Source: Symbiodinium natans
Lineage: Eukaryota; Sar; Dinophyceae; Suessiales; Symbiodiniaceae
Direction of reading: 5' to 3'
Assembly: GCA_905221605.1 (NCBI GenBank)
Contig: CAJNDS010002817.1
Coordinates: forward strand, 221,326-269,509
DNA length: 48,184 nt
Both the position numbers and the translations under genes were made by a program. The notes beneath the pieces were generated by a model. It searched no databases. It was not told the DNA's origin and saw only the letters and a list, made by a program, of their open reading frames with translations. How positions within the stretch are numbered: the first letter of the stretch is position 1; every line of letters begins with the position of its first letter. Positions 1 through 11,398 of the stretch are shown here, one piece after another.

Positions 1-252
1 AAAATGATTCCCAAGGGGGATATAGCCTAAACCCCAAAACGCCATCCCTCACTGCCCAATGAGATGTACACTTTTGGGGCCATCTCACCCAGAGCTCTTT
101 CCCTAAGGGTCCAAGTACCCATCTAGTATATACTTGGGCCTTAAAAGGGTTCCTATAAAGTAGCTTTGGGGCCCAAATATATACTATAACGGTACATGGA
201 CCCTCAGGGTTTGAAACCACATCCCAAGTGACCCGCGATTCTCCGTGGGGAC

Positions 253-3200
253 CTGCTGACGACGGTCCATGCAGTCTCGCCAGGAGGCAGAGTGCCATCG
301 GTCCTGCGTTCTTGAATCTGGAAATGTGTGTTTTCCGCATACTGGCCTTCTCCTCGTGGCCTGCTAACTTTCTTGTCCAGCTGCTAACTTTGGAGTTTTA
401 TGGCATGCGACTACCCAAACTCAATTCTGAATGCGACTTCCTGCATCTTTGAGACATGCTACTCATGCGTCTTGTTTCAGTCGCGCCTTTGCGTTGTGTT
501 GTGGCGTGCAACCATGGACTTATGGTTCTCTGGTCTCCCAAAAGTCTTACCTTTCAAAATAGACAACTTTGAAGACGGGTCACATAGCACGTTACAACAC
601 ACAGGTCCTCCAAGTCAATGACCGTGCTGCCGATCAGCTTCTCACCATTGATTGCCTGGAAGACTTCCCACAGGCTCGTCTTGTCTTGGAGAAGATTTAG
701 GGAAGCTGAGCTAAGCCCCAAGCAGTACGATGTCTTATAGGGTTCTTAGGAGGGGGTCAAGGGGGGGTATGTAACCCAAGGTTCCCCAATTCTCCCCACT
801 ACTCCCTCAGGCTCCCTAAGCTTCCCTATAAGGTGTACCTACCCCCATGAACCGCCCCTCCCTCAAGAACCGTATAAATGTTGGGCCTCACCCAGAGCAT
901 CCTGGAAATCGAAGAGGTCCACCTTCGGAGGGGGCTCTGGCGCTTGAAGCAACAGGAGGGAGGGTGAGGGGCATAGAGTTGAACAGCAAAGGGGCTTGCT
1001 GTATACTCCCCTTAGTGAGAAGAATAATTAGGCTTCATATTGCTTTGGGCTCTATATCAACCAGGGGCTTAGGGTTTATAAGAACTAAACAGTCAGAAAA
1101 ACCCTCCCAGCGTCCGGACCTGCAGGCGGGACTCTGCAGGCATCACGATGTCCCGCTCCTGCGCCGACCCGTTGCCGCAAATAGGGTTTAGGGTTTAGGG
1201 TTTAGGGTTTCGGCTTCAGGGTTAAGGGCCCCTCACCCCTTTCCTCAAGACTACTGAGTGCCAGAACTCCTACTTCTGTTCAGCGTCTTGATTGTCCAGC
1301 CTTTGTGCCAGATACCCCTGTAAGCACCACCCTGTGCAAAGCCAAAAAAGATGGAGACGGCACTTAAACACTCAATCTTCTTGAGTCCCGTTCTCATTCT
1401 CGGCATCGAGATGCAAGCATTTTTGCATACTTGTTCACAAACCTTTTGGCCGACTTTTCGCAAGCGCCTCTACTCTGTAGAAGCTGGGGACGTTCGTGTT
1501 GTACTGCGCCATGTTTCCTTGGCGCGGAGCCATGTCCTACAACCTGGACAGTAGAATCTGCAGAAACACTTGAAGCAAGAGCTGGAGCTTGAATGCTTGG
1601 CTCATGGCCGCTGCTCCGCATGCCATGGCCAACCCCTTTTACAGACAAGGCTCTCATGGACACCACGATGCTATTCCCCAACTTGTACCTGGAAGAGGGG
1701 GGGAGGGTGGGGTTTTTTCAGGTCAGCGATCTGGTTTGGGCCTGGCCAGGTTTAACCCAGCATACCATGGGAAAGCAGACGCGTTGCTGGCAGAGCGCCA
1801 GACCACACCCCTGGCAATGCAATTTCAAGTTCGTGAAAACGGCAACCCGCGAGAGCTTTCCAACATCAGCAGGAACACCCGGCAATTCCCAGTAGACCCT
1901 AAACCCTAAACCCTAAACAGCCTGCAGTAAAACCCCTGCAGCTTTGGCACGCTAAGTAGGGATCAATGAAGGCCTTGCCAAAGAAGCCTTCGACCTGCTT
2001 GCCAAAGATGCAGATGGCCTCAGGGGGATTGAGCATTTGCCACTAAGAAGGCTTCCAGATGGGCTAGTAGACCCTATAACCCCTTAAAGAGGCCCTTTAG
2101 AGGGTTGATTATTAGACCCTCTCACCCCCTTAAAAAGGCCCTTTATAGGGTTGACTATGGGGATTATAAGGCCTAATAGCCCATCCTGGTTCGGCTGTAT
2201 GGCTTCGAGGGGATATGGGAGTTTACGATCTTCACCCTCAAGATGCAACCTGGAGACTATGGGCGGCCTTATATGACAAGGGGATCCAACTATATGGGGG
2301 TCAAAATTGGGGGTCCCTTACAATCCTAAACCCCCAAATCAGCAAGGCCAAAATATGCGTCTTGGTGGCATGTTGGCAGCATGTTCAGTTCTCTGGGCTA
2401 GCTGCCTCTACTTGTTGCGCCTACATTGGTTGGCTGAAGGCTTTGGGGGCAGAGGGCTTCAAATTCAGAAAGCACGACTCTCAAGACTTCGACTGAGACC
2501 CGGGAGGCCAGTTCGCACTCTGCAGATTTTTGTCTACTCTGAGGAGGCCTGAACCCCGGGTCTCAACACTCAACACTCGACCACACAGCCTCTTGCGGAA
2601 ACCCAGGAGAAAGATCCCAACAAGCGGGCCTTGATGAAGTAGATTCGCACACGGATGCGTGAAGGGACTCGCTCCTGAAGGAGATCAACAGTGCTGCAAT
2701 AATGGCTTCTTTTGCATTACTAGCTAGGGTTACTCGCGGCTCCTTGAAAGGGTGGTTGGGCAAATGCCACTTTGATCGTCAAGCAACAAGATCAGGAACA
2801 GTGTTATGCAAGGTACTCAAGAACAGCACCAATTCGTTTATTTGAGTGGTGTGCGGCCTGAGTTCAGCATGGAGGCTGAAAGGACTGCGGTTAGGGTGTT
2901 GTTAAGGGAGGTGCTTACCATGCCCCGACGCGAAAACCCAGGCATGTGCCGCCATAAAAAAAACTGTCGAGATTCACGTCCCCTAAGTTTTGAGAGTGCT
3001 ACAGCCAAAGCCAAACAGGCAGGATGCGACATTGAAATGCTCCCTGGCCACAGGACCACAAGAACAGTCTGGTGCACTCCTCATCGTCTCCAGTTCCCGG
3101 ATCACAGGCACAAAGCATCGCCCAATGCGCAACGACATCTTGCCCCTGAATTCTGAAACCTCAAAGTTCCCAAAGATCCCCTATAGACCCCAGAACACAT

Positions 3201-5489
3201 TGCGTGCCGCTCCTTGTTCTTGTAGCGCGAGGTCAGTCTCGCCACGTCGAAAGCATAAGAATCCAGGTCATCATCAAAGCCAACAGATCGTCGAAGCTTT
3301 GCGACGTCCTTGCCGCGAATGCATGCGCATCCACCTATAGGCACGAAAGTGACACGAATCTCGACTCGCCACAACGACGGCAACATCCATATGAAAGGAT
3401 GAAAGCAACCCCAGTCCTCGGCAGTGACGACGATGGACTGCGCGTCGTCGCCCTTACTCTTCTTCCGTGCATCGGAACTTTTGGCCACCGCCAAGTCATC
3501 CAGTGACCCCACACCAGCACCGGTGTCCACTGGCGACCTGAAGCTTGAGTTGCCAGTGCTCTCTAGGATGGCCCTTGAAGGCCCCCCAAAAGTATTCCCA
3601 AAATATGAGGCTCTTTCAACCCCATAAGGTAAAATATAAAATGTCCCAAGGGCCTACCTAAGCTGTGCTAGGACGGAAGTTTGGTCTGGAGCCAGAATTT
3701 TTCAGGAAACTCCCAAAAATGTTTCCTGGCAAACGCGGCTCGGGGGCGAAGGAACCACGGGTGCCACATCCTGGACCGCAACAGCCTCATCTTCGTCGTC
3801 CGACTCCTCTTTGGGCCTGTGCTCGTGATCCTGAGCTTTTGGACATCATTTAGTAGGGATGCTATGCCAAAAAAAAGGATGTAGGGAACCTTAGCATGGA
3901 AGGACGTAGTAGGAATGCAGGCAGCTTCATGCATTGAGGCGAGCATCCTCTCCCTGTGGCAGAACCTCCCAGCCATCCATCAGCTTGAAGACGCACTTCA
4001 CGAAGCCAAAGACCTAAGCTTTCTGAAAGCCTACCCATAAGCCCCTTAAAGACTTGAAGTGGCTTTGTATTTCCTTGCTATGGACAAACCATGTACCTTT
4101 CATCGACCAGTGTCGATCTTGCTACATATTTACCAACCAAGATCACCTATCACATGTTACAATATTACCGAGGGTTTTGCCCTGAGTGCCCTCCGTCTTT
4201 TCTGCAGGAAACCTCAGGAAGCCACAACCCGTGTCACTGGGTACCCTACACCCTAAACCCTTTTTACGGCCAGGACTACTGCACTGCCCGCCCCCTAAAT
4301 CCTAAACCTTATAAACCCTAAACCCTAAACCTTATAAACCCTAAACCCTAAACCCTAAACTCTAAACCTTAAACCCCAAACCTTAAACCCTGGGTGTGGT
4401 CCAACCTTGTCGTTCATGAAGTTCCAGTCCGGAGCTGTTTCATCGCTCAAGTCCACAATGTCCGCGTTGCGCATGAGCGGGGCGTTGTGGTACCAAAAGT
4501 CCTTGGCTTGCCGCGGTTTAGGGTTTAGGGTTTAGGGTTTAGGGTTTAGGGTTTAGGGTTTAGGGTTTAGGGTTTACGGCCTCCCCTTCCATCGGTTCCT
4601 ACTAGCCCAGTAGCCATCTTCCAATGAGGGTTTCCCCTTTTTCTGGGGTTGCTTGCTTGGTAAGGGAACTTAACGGGTACCACCGGACTACCAATCCTAC
4701 TGCTGCAAGAACCACATAATCAAGACATCAAGGCCTGGACCGAGCCTTTTGGGGGTCTCGTTTAAAGGGCCCCCGATGATAAAAAGGTATCTGCGAGGTG
4801 AGAGACCCTTTTTTTTTGAAGCAGGGTCCTGTGAAGTTTCCATGCAGGCTTGCTCTTGCGGTTACGTCAAAAAAAAGTGTCCCCCCTGAGCCCTTGTGCA
4901 TGCAAAGGGTCAGGCTGGAACACGTGCACCTGCTTGGAGTGCTCCAGCTTGCCTCCAGTTTAGGGTTAGGGTCTAGGATGGCCCTTGAAGCCCTCTCAAA
5001 ATATTCCTACATATGGCCCTCCTAAGCCCTACAAGGGCAAATATAAGATGGCCCAAGGGCCTACATGTATTATCGCTAGTCCCCATGACACGCTGCAGAC
5101 AAGGTATGTGAGAGAACACGAGAGAACCATACTCTATACTGCTCCTCTTAGAACCTTAACAAAGATAATGTTCTTAATATCCTCTTGGGTTTTAAACACA
5201 CAGACATAAGCAATAATTCCCGAGGGGGATATAGTACTTCAAAGCCTGCACAGGCAGCTAGTAAGCCCCTCTTTGTTGAGACACGGCTTCTGCTGAGGCT
5301 GGCGCGAGCGCCTGCGAAGGAAGCCCGAAAAACTCTTACCAGGCCTTTTGTGCTCAGGAGTGAATTTAGGGTTGAGGGTTCAGGGTTTAGGGCTACAAAC
5401 CTTACACCGCGGCGCCTCGCAGGCGCAGGCCCGTCTGCCCGTCGGAGTCCTTGTTGGACCGCTCGCCAAAGCGCGTGGAGAAGCTCCTC
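253..5489 (-). CDS. Ferlin-like C2-domain protein gene, many short exons, partial
   Basis: Reading the minus strand downwards, likely exons are 5489-5408, 5311-5246, 4947-4882, 4617-4578, 4501-4406 (contains DIVDLSDETAPDWNF, ends AAG|gt), 4201-4169 (KRRRALRAKPS, ends TCG|gtaat), 4013 to about 3936 (FGFVKCVFKLMDG), 3830-3711 (acidic DHEHRPKEESDDEDEA), about 3560-3102, 2674-2582 (RVRIYFIKARLLG), 2517-2425, 2256-2181, 2018 to about 1925, 1536-1468, 1158-1120, 922-892, 684-608 and 303-253. Many junctions are phase 0. Ferlins are tail-anchored multi-C2 proteins of Ca2+-dependent membrane fusion. The order FxG-type strand, acidic linker, C2 strands and IGSTVIDLED fits that family. The upstream exons have no recognised domain and the junctions between 3.1 and 2.7 kb are unresolved. 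No start codon or transmembrane tail was found; the 3' part probably lies beyond the left window edge. Telomeric tracts and a repeat pair lie in its introns. Confidence 0.62.
1184..1212 (+). repeat. Short interstitial telomeric tract (TTTAGGG)
   Basis: About four TTTAGGG heptamers. They lie in an intron of the minus-strand ferlin-like gene, where the sense strand reads CCCTAAA. Similar mini-tracts are at about 1896-1918 and 5358-5392. Confidence 0.9.
2061..2182. repeat. MITE-like hairpin with internal tandem duplication
   Basis: The ends are imperfect inverted repeats: GGGCTAGTAGACCCTATAA on the left against the complement of TTATAAGGCCTAATAGCCC on the right. The interior is an imperfect direct duplication of about 46 bp (2068-2113 and 2114-2160), each half with CCTTAAA and GGCCCTTTA. 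It lies in an intron of the ferlin-like gene. It could be a small non-autonomous transposon or only a folded repeat. Confidence 0.45.
3566..3670. repeat. Dispersed repeat, copy 1
   Basis: Shares CTAGGATGGCCCTTGAAG, then CAAAA-TATTCC, then GGCCCAAGGGCCTAC-like blocks with 4973-5075. Both copies lie in introns of the same gene, so recombination between them could remove exons. Confidence 0.6.
4298..4390 (-). repeat. Interstitial telomeric tract (CCCTAAA), degenerate
   Basis: CCCTAAA heptamers mixed with CCTTATAAA and CCTTAAA variants, in an intron of the ferlin-like gene between exons 4501-4406 and 4201-4169. On the gene's sense strand it reads TTTAGGG. Confidence 0.9.
4514..4576 (+). repeat. 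Interstitial telomeric tract (TTTAGGG)
   Basis: About nine uninterrupted TTTAGGG units, directly upstream (in the gene's sense) of the acceptor of exon 4501-4406. In the gene's sense it reads CCCTAAA, the opposite orientation to the neighbouring tract at 4298-4390. Confidence 0.95.
4973..5075. repeat. Dispersed repeat, copy 2
   Basis: Direct, diverged copy of 3566-3670. Both copies contain GGATGGCCCTTGAAG near the left end and CCCAAGGGCCTAC near the right end. Confidence 0.6.
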
Positions 5490-5500
5490 CTGGGAGTCAC

Positions 5501-5600
5501 GCCCTCTTTTTTTTTTTTTTTTTTTGGGGGGGGGGGGGTGGGTGGCTTAAATAGGGTCTATTTGGAAGCTGGACTCGGGTTTTCTTATAGCCATACACGT
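5501..5600 (-). repeat. T20/G13 homopolymer junction plus partial copy of dispersed hairpin element
   Basis: A long T run is followed by a G run, then by AAATAGGGTCTATTTGGAAG, whose AAATAG and CTATTT halves pair. The same element is at 13328-13403 and 14990-15066 (opposite orientation here), with a fragment at 14949. In all fuller copies the end beyond the hairpin abuts poly-G/poly-C. It marks the boundary between the ferlin-like gene and the satellite complex. Confidence 0.75.
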
Positions 5601-5649
5601 TTCCACGAGGGTACGCTGCTGTCACGTCAGTCGTACTATGGAGGCCTCA

Positions 5650-6713
5650 GGAACAAGAACCAGGTAGTTCCTCTTTTCTCTTCTCTTTTTCTCCTCAATC
5701 CTAAAGTCGAAGGCTCTCGTGAGGAGAAGAGAAGGGAGAGAAGGAGGGAAAGATAAGAGGAACACGATTTTCATGGGAAGAGCCAAGAAAAGAATAGAAG
5801 AGAGATAAAACAAGGCGCAAAGAAGATGGTACTCTTCTTTATCTATCCTCTCTCCCTTATCTCTCCGTTCCCTCTGTCTTTACGAAATGAGAAAAACAAA
5901 AAGAAAGATGAAAAGAAGAAGGGTTAGGAAAAGAGCCGAAGAGATAGGCCGAAAAGAGGGGTATGGTTAAGTACGGCAAAGGTCCACGCACAAGGAGTCA
6001 CCTTCTGCTTACCCTTCCACTGCTTGATTTTACAAGCTCCTTTCTTGTGTTTTATCAGTTAAAATTAAAAAGGAAACAGAAGGAGAGAAGGGAAAGGGAA
6101 GTGAGAGAGGAGAGACAACAAGGAGGCCATTTTAATTTCCTGTGAGTTATCAAAAGGAATGCAATATTATGGGAAGAGCAATGGAAAAAAAAGAGTGGAA
6201 GAGAAATTAAGACAGGAGAGGGAGGTGCAAAAATAAGGCAAAGAGAAGATGGTGCCGTTTTCATCTCACCTCTCGTTCTTATCTTCCTCTTCTCTGGTTC
6301 TTTTCCCAGTGAAATAAAAAAAACAAAAGGAAGGACAATGAACATATAAAGGAACCCGTTTTCGTTTTCCGTTTGGGCACAAGGAAAAAAAACAGAGGCG
6401 ATAGGGCGAGAGGAGGGGTTTGCTGAAGCATGGGGAGGGTGTACGGGCAAGGGGCCAACTCCGCCCACTCCCCCATCCATTGAAAGAGGAAAAGGAACAG
6501 GGCCTCCATTCCCCTCTTAGAAGGGAACAGGAGAAGAGGAGGGAGAGAGAAGGAGAGAGGAGACATAAAAAGGGTTGCATTTTTAATGGGAAGAGCAAAG
6601 AAAAGACCAGAAGAGAGATGATGGGAGAAGAGGGGGAGACAAAACAATGCGCACAGAAAATGGGCAGATAAGAAGAGAGGAAAGGGAATGACCAAGTACA
6701 ATGAGGAGTTCTT
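5650..6713. repeat. Purine/pyrimidine-rich leader of the macrosatellite, diverged
   Basis: Alternating GA-rich and CT-rich stretches with recognisable but diverged pieces of the ~0.9-kb repeat that follows, for example the AGAGATAGGCCGA block near 5940 and two AGAGGAAAGGGA-like blocks. Open frames here are simple-sequence K/E/R-rich or S/L/F-rich readings and are not called as genes. Confidence 0.7.
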
Positions 6714-9135
6714 CAATTTCCCTCCCTATCTCTTATGTTACTTTTCCTTCTTGTGGGGTGTCCCTTTTTCTCTTGAAGATGCAGAAAACGATTGAAAAGG
6801 ACACCCGTTCCATCGCCCATATGTAGGGAAAAAGAGAGAGGATCATGAGCATCAGCTGGGCTTGCTGCCAATCCAACATGGGCGTCCCTTTTAATCGCAT
6901 TCTGTGTCCTTTTTTCTCGCTTGAAGATGCAGAAAACGATCCAAAAGCACATCTGTTGGAGGAAGAGAGAAGGAGAGAGGAGAGATACCAAGGATTGCAT
7001 ATTTAATGGGAAGAGCAAGGAAGAGAATAGAAGACAGATGAATAGAGAAGATGGCGCTCTTCTTTATCTATTCTCTCTCCCTTGTTTCTCCCTTCCCTCT
7101 TTCTTTTCGAAATGAGAAAACCAAAAAGGAAGAACTATGAGAAGGAGAAGAGTAAGGAAAGGAACAGAAGAGATAGGCCGAGAGGATGAATATGATGGAG
7201 TATTATGGAAAGGCTCACGCGCAAGGAGTCACCCTCTGCTTACCTTTTCACTGCTTTATCATATGAGTTCCTTTCTTGTGTTTTATCAGTTAAAAGGAAG
7301 CGGAAGAAGAGAAGGGAAGGGAAGTGAGAGAGGAAAGATAACAAGGATGCTATGTTTCCCGAAGCGTGCTGCAAGGAATAGAAGAGACAGGAAGCAAGGA
7401 GACGGAATCACAAAATAAGGCGCAAAGCTGTACATATCATCTCTCCCTTGTCTCTCCCTATTCCCTTTCGAACTAGAAAAAACCATTCTTGCTTTTCACA
7501 GATAGGTTCCCTCTCTCCTCTTCAGGAAATCCCCTTTCCCTTATGTTGCTTTTTGAATCGAATAAGAAAAATAGCAGATAAGAAGAGAGGAAAGGGTCAA
7601 TTTCCCTCCCTATCTCTTATGTTGCTTTTCCTTCTTGTGGGGTGTCCCTGTTTCTCTTGAAGATGCAGAAAACGATTGAAAAGGACACCCGTTCCATCGC
7701 CCATGTGTAGGGAAAGAGAGAGAATCATGAGCATCAGCTGGGCTTGCTTTGCTGCCAATCCAACATGGGCGTCCCTTTTAATCGCAGTCTGTGTCCTTTT
7801 TTCTCGCTTGAAGATGCAGAAAACGATCCAAAAGCACATCTGTTGGAGGAAGAGAGAAGGAGAGAGGAGAGATACCAAGGATTGCATATTTAATGGGAAG
7901 AGCAAGGAAGAGAATAGAAGACAGATGAATAGAGAAGAGGGAGAGACAAAACAAGGCGCAGAGAAGATGGCACTCTTCTTTATCTATTCTCTCTCCCTTG
8001 TTTCTCCCTTCCCTCTTTCTTTTCGAAATGAGAAAAACAAAAAGGAAGAACTATGAGAAGGAGAAGAGTAAGGAAAGGAACAGAAGAGATAGGCCGAGAG
8101 GATGAATATGATGGCGTATTATGGAAAGGCTCACGCGCAAGGAGTCACCCTCTGCTTACCTTTTCACTGCTTTATCATATGAGTTCCTTTCTTGTGTTTT
8201 ATCAGTTAAAAGGAAGCGGAAGAAGAGAAGGGAAAGGGAAGTGAGAGAGGAAAAGGATGCTATGTTTCCCGAAGCGTGCTGCAAGGAATAGAAGAGACAG
8301 GAAGCAAGGAGACGGAATCACAAAATAAGGCGCAAAGCTGTACATATCATCTCTCCCTTGTCTCTCCCTATTCCCTTTCGAACTAGAAAAAAACCATTCT
8401 TGCTTTTCACAGATGGGTTCCCTCTCTCCTCTTCAGGAAATCCCCTTTCCCTTATGTTGCTTTTTGAAGCGAATAAGAAAAATAGCAGACAAGAAGAGAG
8501 GAAAGGGTCAATTTCCCTCCCTATCTCTTATGTTGCTTTTCCTTCTTGTGGGGTGTCCCTGTTTCTCTTGAAGATGCAGAAAACGATTGAAAAGGACACC
8601 CGTTCCATCGCCCCTGTGTAGGGAAAGAGAGAGAATCATGAGCATCAGCTGGGCTTGCTGCCAATCCAACATGGGCGTCCCTTTTAATCGCAGTCTGTGT
8701 CCTTTTTTCTCGCTTGAAGGTGCAGAAAACGATCCAAAAGCACATCTGTTGGAGGAAGAGAGAAGGAGAGAGGAGAGATACCAAGGATTGCATATTTCAT
8801 GGGAAGAGCAAGGAAGAGAATAGAAGGCAGATGAATAGAGAAGAGGGAGAGACAAAACAAGGCGCAGAGAAGATGGCACTCTTCTTTATCTATTCTCTCT
8901 CCCTTGTTTCTCCCTTCCCTCTTTCTTTTCGAAATGAGAAAACAAAAAGGAAGAACTATGAGAAGGAGAAGAGTAAGGAAAGGAACAGAAGAGATAGGCC
9001 GAGAGGATGAATATGATGGAGTATTATGGAAAGGCTCACGCGCAAGGAGTCACCCTCTGCTTACCTTTCCACTGCTTTATCATATGAGTTCCTTTCTTGT
9101 GTTTTATCAGTTAAAAGGAAGCAGAAGAGAAGGAA
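6714..9135. repeat. Tandem macrosatellite, unit about 0.88-0.91 kb, 2.7 copies
   Basis: The marker CAATTTCCCTCCCTATCTC recurs at 6714, 7598 and 8509 (spacings 884 and 911). A second marker, AGAGATAGGCCGAGAGGATG, recurs near 7170, 8084 and 8990. Each unit contains an internal duplication of CTTGAAGATGCAGAAAACGA. The third unit breaks off in GAAGCAGAAGAGAAGG, where the 55-bp satellite starts. Strands are strongly purine/pyrimidine biased, so triplex DNA is possible. Open frames recur with the repeat and have no recognisable domain. Confidence 0.93.
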
Positions 9136-9149
9136 AAAGCAAAAATTGA

Positions 9150-11398
9150 GCCCAACATTTTAGGACCAGGGCTTGCGATCTGACTCTTTGGAGCAAAAAT
9201 CGATTCCAAAATCTTAGGGACCAGGGCTTGCGATGTTACTCTTTGGAGCAAGAAATGAGCCCAAAATCTTAAAGACCGGGGCTTGCGATTTCACCTTTTG
9301 GAGCAAATACTGGGCCCAAAATCTTAGGGACCAGGGCTTGCAATTTGACTCCGTGGAGCACAAATCGACCCCGAAATCTTAGGGACCAGGACTTGCGATT
9401 TGACTCTGTGCAGCACAAATCGACCCCGACAACTTAGGGACCAGGGCTTGCGATTTGACTCTTTGGAGCAAAAATCGACCCAAAAATCTAAGGGACCAGG
9501 GCTTGCGATTTTACTCTTTGGCGCAAAAACTGGGCCCAAAATCTTAGGGACCAGGGCTTGCGATGTCACTCTTTGGAGCAAAATTGAACCCAAAGTCTTA
9601 GGGACCAGGGCTTGCGATTTGACTCTTTGGAGCAAGAACTGGGCCCAAAATCTTAGGGAGCAGGGTTTGCGATTTGACTCTTTGGAGCAAAAACTGGGCC
9701 CCAAATCTTTGGGACCAGGGCTTGCGGTTTGACTCTTTGGAGCAAAAATTGGACCCAAAATCTTAGGGACCAGGGCTTGCGATTTGACTCTTTGAACCAA
9801 AAACTGGGCCCAAAATCTTAGGGACAAGGGCTTGCGATGTCACTCTTTGGAGCAAAAAATGAACCCAAAATCTTAGGGACCAGGGCTTGCGATTTGACTC
9901 TTTTGGAGCAAAAACTGGGCCCCAAATCTTAGGGACCAGGGCTTGCGATTTGACTCTTTGGAGCAAAAACTGAACCCAAAATCTTAGGGACCAGGGCTTG
10001 CGATTTGACTCTTCGGAGCAAAAACTGGGCCCAAGATCTTAGGGACCAGGGCTTGCGATGTCACTCTTTGGAGCAACAATGAATGCAAAATCTTAGGGAC
10101 CAGGGCCTGCGATGTGACTCTTTGGGCAGGTAGCACAAAATGAAACCCAAAATCTTAGTGGTGGGGGAACCAGGTTGCGATTTACTCTTTGATCAAAAAC
10201 GGGCCCAAGATCTAGGGACCAGGGCTTGCGATGTCACGTCTTTGAAGAAAAATTAACCCAAATCTTTAGACCAGGGCTTGCGATTTGACTCTTTGGGAGC
10301 CCAAAACTGGGCCCCCAAATCTTAGGGAACCAGGGCTTGCCATGTCACCTTTGTAGCAAAACGAAACCAAAAATCTTTAAGGACCAGGGGCTTGTCGCTG
10401 TCACTCTTTGGAGCAAAAGTGAACCAAAATGCTTAGGGACCAGGAATTTCGCATGTCACTCTTTGGAATCAAAACTGGGCCCCAAACTCTTAGGACCATG
10501 CTTGCGATGCACTCTTTGGAGCAAAAATGAATCCCAAAATCTTCGGGACCAGGGCTTGCGATGTTATCTTGGACAAAAACTGGCCCCAAATCCTTAGTGA
10601 CCAGGGCTTCGATGTCACTCTTTGGAGCAAAAACTGGGCCCCCAATCTTAGGGACCAGAGCTTGCGATGTCACTCTTTGGAGCAAAAATTGAACCCAAAA
10701 TCTTAGGGACCAGGGCTTGCGATTTGACTCTTGGGAGCAAAAACTGGGCCCCAAATCTTAGGGACCAGGGCTTGCGATGTTACTCTTTGGAGCAAAGATT
10801 GAACCCAAAATCTTAGGGACCAGGGCTTGCGATTTGACCCTTTGGAGCAAAAACTGGGCCCAAAATCTTAGGGACCAGGGCTTGCGATTTGACTCTTGGG
10901 AGCAACTGGGCCCAAGATCTTAGGGACCAGGGCTTGCGATGTCACTCTTTTGGGCAAGAAATGAGCCCAAAATCTTAGGGAGCAGGGCTTGCGATTTGAC
11001 CCTTTGGAGCAAAAACTGTGCCCCAAATCTTAGGGACCAGGGCTTGCGGTTTGACTCTGTGGAGCAAAAATTGAACCCGAAATCTTCGGGACCAGGTCTT
11101 GCGATTTGACTCTTCGGAGCAAGAAATGAGCCCAAAATCTTAAGGACCAGGGCTTGCTTTGGAGCAAAAAACTGAGTCCAAAATCTTAGGGACCAGGGCT
11201 TGCGATGTGACTCTTTGGAGCAAAAACTGGGCCCCAAATAATAGGGACCAGGGCTTGCGATGTTACTCTTTGGGGCAAGAAATGAGCCCAAAATCTTAGG
11301 GACCAGGGCTTGCGATTTGACTCTTTGGGGCAAGAAATGAGCTCAAAATCTTAGGGACCAGGGCTTGCGATGTCACTTTTTGGAGCAAAAACTGTGCC
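9150..11398. repeat. Satellite array, ~55-bp unit, about 40 copies
   Basis: Units carry ATCTTAGGGACCAGGGCTTG followed by CGATTTGACTCTTTGGAGCA and a variable A/C/T/G-rich link, about 55-57 bp in all. Because the unit is not a multiple of three, long minus-strand readings cycle through three frames of the same repeat. Between about 10080 and 10620 the units are full of one- or two-base indels. No gene is called. Confidence 0.96.

Larger units (their letters stand above)
253..2256 (-). other. C2 domain of the ferlin-like gene, traced exon by exon
   Basis: Successive minus-strand exons read ILRVKIVNSHIP (2256-2181), FFGKAFIDPYLACQ (within 2018-1925), GNMAQYNTNVPSFYRVE (1536-1468), ERDIVMPAESRLQ (1158-1120), VDLFDFQDAL (922-892), INGEKLIGSTVIDLE (684-608) and DRWHSASWRDC (303-253). 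This is the strand order of a ferlin C2 domain: the first LRVKI strand, the GKAxxDPY loop, the NPxFYRVFE-like strand, the PxESxLxVxxxDFD strand, and the family hallmark IGSTxIDLEDRW. Phases agree at 1468/1158, 1120/922, 892/684 and 608/303 (0, 0, 1, 0). Two donors would be non-canonical: GAG|gc at 1468 and GAG|ga at 608, both known dinoflagellate types. The junctions 2181/2018 and 1925/1536 are not resolved. Confidence 0.7.

Noticed and set aside
1589-1909. Plus-strand open frame of 106 residues
   Set aside because: It overlaps the minus-strand ferlin-like gene, starts at TTG and competes with minus readings such as the one ending ATG|gtatgc near 1768; not called.
5650-9135. Numerous K/E/R-rich or S/L/F-rich open frames of 60-145 residues
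   Set aside because: They recur with the macrosatellite unit and come from purine/pyrimidine bias.
9150-11398. CRISPR-like regular array
   Set aside because: The whole unit is repeated with no unique spacers, and the host is eukaryotic.
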